Positions 32,934-37,854 of a stretch of 37,854 bases of DNA are shown here, one piece after another. The notes beneath the pieces were generated by a model. The model was given only the letters and a program-made list of their open reading frames with translations. It was not told the origin of the DNA and did no database searches. The translations under genes and the position numbers were made by a program. Position 1 is the first letter of the stretch. Every line of letters begins with the position of its first letter. Origin of the DNA: an uncultured Pseudomonadota bacterium (lineage in GTDB: Bacteria > Pseudomonadota > Alphaproteobacteria > UBA9219); contig CAIXHP010000007.1 of the NCBI GenBank assembly GCA_903919315.1, positions 1 to 37,854 on the forward strand. The letters are read 5' to 3'.

Positions 32934-34016
32934 CTAAGGCGCAGGGTTGCCGCCCGAAAGGCGCAAAGCTTCGCGGAAGAAATGCGCCTGCAACGCCTTC
33001 TTTGTGGCGGGATCGCTGGGGAAACCCGGCCGCCGCAAGCAGGCTTCACAGGCGGCATCGCTCCACAAAATGCCTCCCGAAACCTGCGCCAGTCGCTCCC
33101 TGAGGGAGGCCAAAGCTTTCGCATCGACATTCTGAGGTAACGATTCAGACTCGACCATTCCAGCCGCGTCTTCCGGCTCCGGCCATCCGGAAGGGGTTGC
33201 AGCTCGACTGAAGGTCACACGCCCCCTCCTGCGATCACGGGATGCATCGGAGGAACGCCCACGAACAGTACCCTCCGGATGGCGCACAGGTTCGGGCGCG
33301 GGCGCGGCCACAGGACGGGGCCGCCCCCCACTCCCATAAACAGCATTTTCGAGATAGGGACGGCCACTCTTTATGGCAAGCGAATCAAAACACGCCTTGT
33401 GCTCGTGATTGGGGCCAAGTTTTACCACCGCCGCCTTGATGAGCCCTTCCGGATTTTCAAAGTCACGCAAAAGCTCACGAGCGGAAAGACTCTCCACGCC
33501 CAAGGTTTTGCAGGCCAAGCGCAGGAACGCACGAAGCGCCTCACCCGCCCCCTCCCGCGTACAGCCTCTTAATCCCGGGCAACAACCAAAGTCACTGTCA
33601 CTTCGCAGCCGGTGAGCCAACGCGCCGAAAAATTCGCCTTCCATCACGCTCGTCCGCGCCGACACCTGCACACTCCGCTCCGTGCGAAGTAAGCAGGAAT
33701 TCCCAACCAAAAATTGGGCGAAGCTGCGCGTAAGATCATATGGGCCACGGTCCCGAACCGGAGCCATCACACGATCGCGCCAATCTTGTGAATCCAGAAA
33801 AGAGTCCAAAGACACCGCTTGTCCGGACTCCGGCTGCGCCAAACTTAGGTATCCACGAACGGACTGCGTGGCATAATACAATGCATCGCCGTCGCTTTGC
33901 CCACGCGAATTCGGATTGTCACGAAACGATTGAGAACGCCAAAACGCCCGCCCCAGTTTTTCAATGAACTCTTCGGAAAAAGGCGTTTCTTGACTATCGA
34001 CAGACCAGCTTCCCAC
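32934..34016 (-). CDS. Unrecognised protein, paralogue of the gene at 31810 (copy B)
   Basis: The 360-residue product has an N-terminal conserved block (residues about 9-110, QETPF to LLR), a middle part with several cysteines (DFGCCPGLRGCTREG), a Pro/Arg/Ser-rich and probably disordered stretch (about 225-275), and a C-terminal conserved block (LASLRERLAQVSGGILWSDA, then FFREALRLSGG). No ATG is available near the conserved start. A GTG at 34016 preceded by GGGGT puts QETPF at residue 9, exactly as in copy A, so I take it as the start. It is 149 bases upstream of copy A; the pair is probably one transcript. No function is proposed. Confidence 0.68.
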   Translation of the reverse strand: MGSWSVDSQETPFSEEFIEKLGRAFWRSQSFRDNPNSRGQSDGDALYYATQSVRGYLSLAQPESGQAVSLDSFLDSQDWRDRVMAPVRDRGPYDLTRSFAQFLVGNSCLLRTERSVQVSARTSVMEGEFFGALAHRLRSDSDFGCCPGLRGCTREGAGEALRAFLRLACKTLGVESLSARELLRDFENPEGLIKAAVVKLGPNHEHKACFDSLAIKSGRPYLENAVYGSGGRPRPVAAPAPEPVRHPEGTVRGRSSDASRDRRRGRVTFSRAATPSGWPEPEDAAGMVESESLPQNVDAKALASLRERLAQVSGGILWSDAACEACLRRPGFPSDPATKKALQAHFFREALRLSGGNPAP

Positions 34017-34102
34017 GGCACCACCCCACAATCGCAAAAACAATCAAAAAAACGATACAGCCAGCGCTGCATAAAATGATCCTCAAGAAGAAATCCAACG
34101 GA

Positions 34103-34184
34103 ATCCCCACCTTCGCGGGGATGACGATGGGCGACTGAATTCAATCATAAATCCCATCATGCCCGCGCAGGCGGGCATCCCATT
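34103..34184. repeat. Pair of REP-like palindromes in opposite orientation
   Basis: ATCCCCACCTTCGCGGGGAT (34103-34122, continuing GACGATGGG) and, 30 bases later, CATCATGCCCGCGCAGGCGG then GCAT. Both are copies of the CGTCATSCCCRCG...GGGCATCC family seen at 11080 and 37047. The pair sits between the accessory genes and the rpsA terminator. Confidence 0.75.
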
Positions 34185-34256
34185 TCTTGAATCATTTTTT
34201 CCGACCCAAACCACAACCAGAACATTAACCCCGTATTCGCGCGAACGTCAACAAAC

Positions 34257-34286
34257 AAAAACCGCCGAAACTTGCGTTCCGGCGGC
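34257..34286 (-). terminator. Terminator after rpsA
   Basis: On the minus strand, the stem AGCCGCCGGAAC / GTTTCGGCGGT (core CCGCC/GGCGG, with small imperfections) is followed by TTTTTGTTTG, about 30 bases after the rpsA stop. It ends the rpsA transcript before the accessory insert. Confidence 0.75.
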
Positions 34287-34314
34287 TGATGTTAAGGTAA
34301 AAGACAAAGCTTTA

Positions 34315-36081
34315 TTAGGCCTTGTCTTCCTCGTTCTTCTTCTGCGCGCGCTTGATGGCGGCGCCGAGGATATCGCCAAGCGACGCGCCCGAATCGGACG
34401 AACCGAATTCGGCCATCGCCTGCTTTTCCTCGTCGGCTTCACGCGCCTTGATCGACAGCGTGACTTTGTGGGCCGCCTTGTCGATGTTGGTGATCTTGGC
34501 ATCCACCTTTTCGCCGACGGCAAAACGGTCGGGCCGCTGTTCCGAGCGGTCGCGCGCCAAATCGTTGCGCTTGATAAAGCCGCTGAAGCCGCCCGCTTGC
34601 TCGCCGAGGCTGACTTCGATGCCGCCTTCGGTGATCGCGCTGACGGTGCAGGTCACGACATCGCCCTTCTTAAAGTTGACGACGACGCTCTCGAACGGAT
34701 CGTTGGTGAGCTGCTTGATGCCGAGGCTGACGCGTTCCTTTTCGGCATCGATGTCCAGCACCTTGACCTCAACGGTCTGCCCCTTTTGATAGGCGGTGAT
34801 GGCTTCCTCGCCGGGCTTGTCCCACGCGATGTCGGACATGTGAACCATGCCGTCGATGTCGCCGGGCATACCCACAAACAAGCCGAATTCGGTGATGTTG
34901 CGGATTTCGCCGGACAGCGTCGTGCCGATCTTGTGGTTGGCGCGGAACTGCTCCCACGGATTCTCGATGCACTGCTTGATGCCGAGGCTGATGCGGCGCT
35001 TGGCCAAATCGACGTCGAGAACGACGACTTCGACTTCCTGGCTGGTCGCGACGATCTTGCCGGGATGCACGTTCTTCTTCGTCCACGACATTTCGGAAAC
35101 GTGGACAAGGCCTTCGATGCCCGGCTCCAGTTCGACGAAAGCGCCATAGTCGGTGATGTTGGTCACGCGGCCCTTGAGCTTCATGTTCGAAGGATAACGC
35201 GACGCGACGCCTTCCCACGGATCGGCTTCCAGCTGCTTCATGCCGAGGCTGATGCGCTGGGTTTCGGCGTTGAAGCGGATGACCTGAACGGTGACCTGCT
35301 GGCCGATTTGCAGCACTTCGGACGGATGGTTGACGCGCTTCCACGCGATGTCGGTGACGTGCAACAAGCCGTCCACGCCGCCCAAATCGACGAACGCGCC
35401 ATAGTCGGTGATGTTCTTGACGACGCCTTGCAGCACTTGGCCTTCCTTGAGGTTGGCTACCAGCTCGGTGCGAGCCTCGGCGCGGCTTTCTTCAAGCACG
35501 GCGCGGCGCGACACGACGATGTTGCCGCGCGCGCGATCCATTTTCAGGATCTGGAACGGTTGCGGTGTGCCCATCAGCGGCGTGATGTCGCGCACGGGAC
35601 GAATATCGACCTGCGAGCCGGGCAAGAACGCCACAGCGCCGTTCAAATCGACCGTAAAGCCGCCCTTGACGCGGCCAAAGATGATGCCCGCGACGCGTTC
35701 GGCCTTGGTAAAGCTCTTCTCCAAAACCGTCCAGCTTTCCTCGCGCTTCGCCTTTTCGCGCGACAGCGAGGCCTGACCGTTGCGGTCTTCCATGCGTTCC
35801 AGATAAACTTCAACCGTGTCGCCGACCTTCAGCTCGGCGGTAACGCCGGGAACGGCGAATTCCTTCAGCGCAACGCGCCCTTCGGATTTCAAGCCGACAT
35901 CGATGATCGCTTCGTCATTCTCAATCGCCACCACGGTGCCCTTGATGACGCTGCCTTCCATGCTGCCGCCCTTGCCGAACGACCCTTCGAGCAAAGAAGC
36001 AAAGCTTTCGCCGCCGTTGCTGGCGGAACTGACCACGTCGTCGTGTTGCGCGACGCGTTTCTGTGATGCACTACGTGCCAT
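34315..36081 (-). CDS. rpsA: 30S ribosomal protein S1
   Basis: S1 helps the 30S subunit capture and unfold mRNA. The 588-residue product has six S1 RNA-binding repeats, recognisable by segments such as GTVVAIENDEAIIDVGLKSE, GVVKNITDYGAFVDLGGVDG, GRVTNITDYGAFVELEPGIE and GEIRNITEFGLFVGMPGDID. The C-terminus is Lys/Glu-rich (AIKRAQKKNEEDKA). This is the usual size for alphaproteobacteria. It lies downstream of cmk, the normal order, and is followed by its own terminator. The start has only a poor purine-rich site (GAGAG) upstream. Confidence 0.98.
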   Translation of the reverse strand: MARSASQKRVAQHDDVVSSASNGGESFASLLEGSFGKGGSMEGSVIKGTVVAIENDEAIIDVGLKSEGRVALKEFAVPGVTAELKVGDTVEVYLERMEDRNGQASLSREKAKREESWTVLEKSFTKAERVAGIIFGRVKGGFTVDLNGAVAFLPGSQVDIRPVRDITPLMGTPQPFQILKMDRARGNIVVSRRAVLEESRAEARTELVANLKEGQVLQGVVKNITDYGAFVDLGGVDGLLHVTDIAWKRVNHPSEVLQIGQQVTVQVIRFNAETQRISLGMKQLEADPWEGVASRYPSNMKLKGRVTNITDYGAFVELEPGIEGLVHVSEMSWTKKNVHPGKIVATSQEVEVVVLDVDLAKRRISLGIKQCIENPWEQFRANHKIGTTLSGEIRNITEFGLFVGMPGDIDGMVHMSDIAWDKPGEEAITAYQKGQTVEVKVLDIDAEKERVSLGIKQLTNDPFESVVVNFKKGDVVTCTVSAITEGGIEVSLGEQAGGFSGFIKRNDLARDRSEQRPDRFAVGEKVDAKITNIDKAAHKVTLSIKAREADEEKQAMAEFGSSDSGASLGDILGAAIKRAQKKNEEDKA

Positions 36082-36315
36082 GTTTTATTTTTCTCTCTGA
36101 CCGTTTCCGGTCGGGAACCTGCGCTCTTTGCAAAGCGCCTCCGGCTCCGTCGCAGGGAGTACCTGCCGCTTTCGCTATGGCCCCAAGGGGCCGTCGTCAC
36201 AATCCGGACACGTCCGTCGGTTGGGGGCTGAAAGCAAGGCCCACGACCGCGCACGGCACATCCGTTGCCAGCACCACGCTAGCGATTCCTCCCGCCCTTT
36301 CGTGTCCACGCAGGA
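36082..36315 (-). promoter_or_regulatory. rpsA leader with hairpins
   Basis: The 234-base gap between cmk and rpsA contains a near-perfect inverted repeat GCGCTCTTTGCAAAGCGC (36121-36138) and GGCCCCAAGGGGCC (36179-36192). It probably holds the rpsA promoter and a structured leader. S1 represses its own mRNA in enterobacteria; the same here is only a possibility. Confidence 0.4.
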
Positions 36316-36990
36316 TCAACGCAGGTGCGGCAGTTTGCCCTGAACAACGGCCAGAGCTTGGGCAAAAGCTTCATCCGCCGTCATGTTCGTGGTGTCGAGC
36401 ATGATCGCGTCGTCCGCCGGTCGCGCCGGAGCCGTGGCCCGATTGGAATCGCGCGCATCGCGCGCCTGCAAATCGGCCAGAACAGCCGCCTCAGTAACAT
36501 TTTCGCCCCGATCCTGCAACTCCCTATACCGCCGGTCGGCGCGAGTCGCCGTGCTGGCGGTCACATAGATTTTCACCGGAGCCTGCGGCGCGATAACCGT
36601 ACCGATATCGCGGCCATCCAAAACGGCCCCCTTTTTGCCGCCGGGCGGCTTCGCCCCAAAATCTTGCTGGAATTTCAATAGGAAGGCCCGCACTTCCGGC
36701 ACCGCCGCCACCTTGGATGCCGCCACCGAAGCCGTATCCGAGCGAATATCCGGGTCGTCGCCCAGCGTCAGCACCGAGGCCGGATCAAGCCGCCCCGCCG
36801 CCCGCGCCGCCGCCGCCGGATCGTCCAGCCCCTCGCCCGCCCGCAAAACGCCCAGCCCCACGGCACGGTACAACAATCCGGTGTCCAGATAGGCAAAGCC
36901 CAAATGCGCCGCCAACCGCCGCGCCACGGTGCCCTTGCCGCTCGCCGAAGGGCCGTCAATCGCAATGATAAGTGAGGATGTGTTGGTCAT
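36316..36990 (-). CDS. cmk: Cytidylate kinase
   Basis: Cmk phosphorylates CMP and dCMP with ATP. The 224-residue product has the P-loop IAIDGPSASGKGTVARRLAA, followed by LGFAYLDTGLLYRAVGLGVL, the DGRDIGTVIAPQAPVKIYVT segment, and the C-terminal DDAIMLDTTNMTADEAFAQA. The ATG at 36990 gives the family N-terminus; no obvious Shine-Dalgarno precedes it. Usually aroA lies just upstream in alphaproteobacteria; here REP repeats and a Cys-rich exported protein gene are found instead. Confidence 0.97.
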   Translation of the reverse strand: MTNTSSLIIAIDGPSASGKGTVARRLAAHLGFAYLDTGLLYRAVGLGVLRAGEGLDDPAAAARAAGRLDPASVLTLGDDPDIRSDTASVAASKVAAVPEVRAFLLKFQQDFGAKPPGGKKGAVLDGRDIGTVIAPQAPVKIYVTASTATRADRRYRELQDRGENVTEAAVLADLQARDARDSNRATAPARPADDAIMLDTTNMTADEAFAQALAVVQGKLPHLR

Positions 36991-37046
36991 GCAGACGTTA
37001 TAATCCCGCCCCGCCAAAGGGCAAGCATCGCCATGTTAAAAAAAAT

Positions 37047-37167
37047 GCGTCATGCCCACGAAGGCGAGCATCCATCACCGAAAGAAGACACCGGAATCGA
37101 AAGAACCAACCCAAGCGCCTATTTTGCGTCCGCAGACGATGGCCCCCACCTGCGCGGGGGTGACACC
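37047..37167. repeat. Inverted pair of REP-like palindromes upstream of cmk
   Basis: GCGTCATGCCCACGAAGGCG then AGCATCC (37047-37073) and, in opposite orientation, GGCCCCCACCTGCGCGGGGG then TGACACC (37141-37167). They are of the same family as the copies at 11080 and 34103; the arrangement resembles a paired REP (BIME) unit. Confidence 0.75.
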
Positions 37168-37191
37168 TATTCTTGAAAGAACGGGCTAAAC

Positions 37192-37344
37192 TTACGCCGC
37201 TGTGCTGCGTTCTTGCGCCTTTTGCAGCTGCTTGCGCAGCTTGCGCGCTGTTTCGCTGAGGCGGCTCATGGGGGTGTTCAGCAACCACGCGTCGATGCCA
37301 CAGAAACGGACGAACGCTCCGCACTTGCGCGACCTTATAGACAT
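37192..37344 (-). CDS. Possible small protein of 50 residues
   Basis: A short open frame ending in a basic amphipathic stretch (MSRLSETARKLRKQLQKAQE, then RSTAA) with GC-rich third positions, which makes it look coding. The start is unclear: ATG at 37344 has no ribosome binding site, and ATG at 37269 would give only 25 residues. It could also be the remnant of a longer gene, since the frame stays open upstream. No family is recognised. Confidence 0.3.
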   Translation of the reverse strand: MSIRSRKCGAFVRFCGIDAWLLNTPMSRLSETARKLRKQLQKAQERSTAA

Positions 37345-37412
37345 GGAGAGCCAAGGCTTGATGATGATGCGTTTGTTATGACAGAAGTGCGCCGCACAGA
37401 TGAGACTAGAAG

Positions 37413-37854
37413 CTATTGACAGATAGCCGAGCAGTGGAGGATATAAGACTCATTTGGGTATCCTGGAGCAGTGTGGGCGATGCAGTACCACCCATTGCCG
37501 GAAGGCATCGATCCATAAATAGAAGGCCAGCCATTCCCCCACACCTGACACCCACCAGACACGACCGAACGATCCTTCGGACACGAAACGCTGCACTCGA
37601 TGTCGAAATCATTTTTGTGCGAAGATGAGTTTGCGGAAACGGTCATTGGGGCTATGCAAGTCGGGACCCCGTTAACGACCTGCCGCAGCACCTGCCCTGC
37701 CGGACAGGAAATGTTAACGCCGGGGGTAGGATTAGTGCATTTCACCGAGTCGCCGCTCCAACCAAGCACCTGACCATCCGTGCAGGAGCCGCCGGTGCGT
37801 TGGTTTTCGGGCGGGAACAATTGCCCTGCCTGCGCCGGAACGGAGCCAAGCGCA
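37413..37854 (-). CDS. Exported Cys-rich protein with GQVL repeats (partial, adhesin-like)
   Basis: The frame runs off the right edge; about 146 C-terminal residues are visible. The first residues (ALGSVPAQAGQLFPPENQ) look like the end of a signal peptide cut after AQA, so the protein is probably exported and nearly complete. Two short repeats follow: CTDGQVLGWSGDSVKC and CPAGQVLRQVVNGVPTC. Then come SCPKDRSVVSGGCQVWG and further cysteines to the end HCSAICQ. The C-x2-GQVL repeat recalls tip adhesins or tail-type binding domains, including PilV-like pilus proteins; this is only a resemblance. The ORF ends at TAG 37413-37415. Confidence 0.6.
   Translation of the reverse strand, partial: ALGSVPAQAGQLFPPENQRTGGSCTDGQVLGWSGDSVKCTNPTPGVNISCPAGQVLRQVVNGVPTCIAPMTVSANSSSHKNDFDIECSVSCPKDRSVVSGGCQVWGNGWPSIYGSMPSGNGWYCIAHTAPGYPNESYILHCSAICQ

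Noticed and set aside
28986-34256. Interpretation of the insert as a toxin-antitoxin or phage-defence island
   Set aside because: No toxin, nuclease, helicase or antitoxin motif is visible in any of the five genes.
34159-36066. 635-residue open frame opposite rpsA
   Set aside because: Mirror of the repeated S1 domains; its apparent internal repeats (for example DVGHVNHAVD and VGDVQQAVHA) come from the antisense of those repeats.

Overview
The window is a stretch of GC-rich chromosome from an alphaproteobacterium. The clearest lineage markers are a DUF1013/TrcR cell-cycle regulator, a DUF1192 protein, a DUF465 protein, a ribbon-helix-helix protein behind fumC, and the cmk / rpsA / ihfB and tRNA-Trp-secE-nusG-rplKAJL neighbourhoods. 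The order cannot be fixed by reading alone; a deep-branching group near Rhodospirillales or Micavibrionales is a guess. Most genes lie on the minus strand.

Left part (1-13.9 kb): the tail of an unknown gene overlaps an aspartate/glutamate racemase, then come tRNA-Val, a DUF465 protein, TrcR, a small secreted protein, DUF1192, and an operon fumC - RHH protein - TraX-like membrane protein. Next are a degenerate secreted nuclease-fold protein, a membrane-anchored protein with two LprI-like domains, glmS, and the ribosomal/transcription block rplL-rplJ-rplA-rplK-nusG-secE with tRNA-Trp and tRNA-Gly. Two normal partners are absent: rplL ends in a strong terminator and is followed by glmS rather than rpoBC, and no tuf gene lies between the two tRNAs.

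Middle (14-28.6 kb): an EAL-domain protein with all key catalytic residues, an LD-carboxypeptidase and a phosphoribosyltransferase-like protein precede an 11-kb minus-strand cluster. This cluster reads as a type IVb pilus system like the plasmid R64 thin pilus: PilN-like secretin lipoprotein, a PilP-like protein with extra Ig-like domains, PilQ/GspE-type ATPase, PilR/GspF-type membrane protein, two bitopic membrane proteins, a prepilin-like protein with its own candidate promoter and terminator, and two PilT/DotB-like ATPases in tandem. No prepilin peptidase is present.

Right part (28.2-37.9 kb): cmk, rpsA and ihfB are in their usual order, but rpsA and ihfB are separated by about 5 kb of accessory DNA. 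That insert holds a TrmB-like regulator, two tandem periplasmic solute-binding proteins without any transporter, and two tandem paralogous proteins of a family I do not recognise. A near-identical 21-bp palindromic site sits upstream of each binding-protein gene, so the regulator and the two binding proteins look like one small regulon. Dispersed palindromic (REP-like) repeats flank the insert, lie upstream of cmk, and occur in the rplJ leader. The right edge cuts a secreted Cys-rich protein with repeated C-x2-GQVL motifs.
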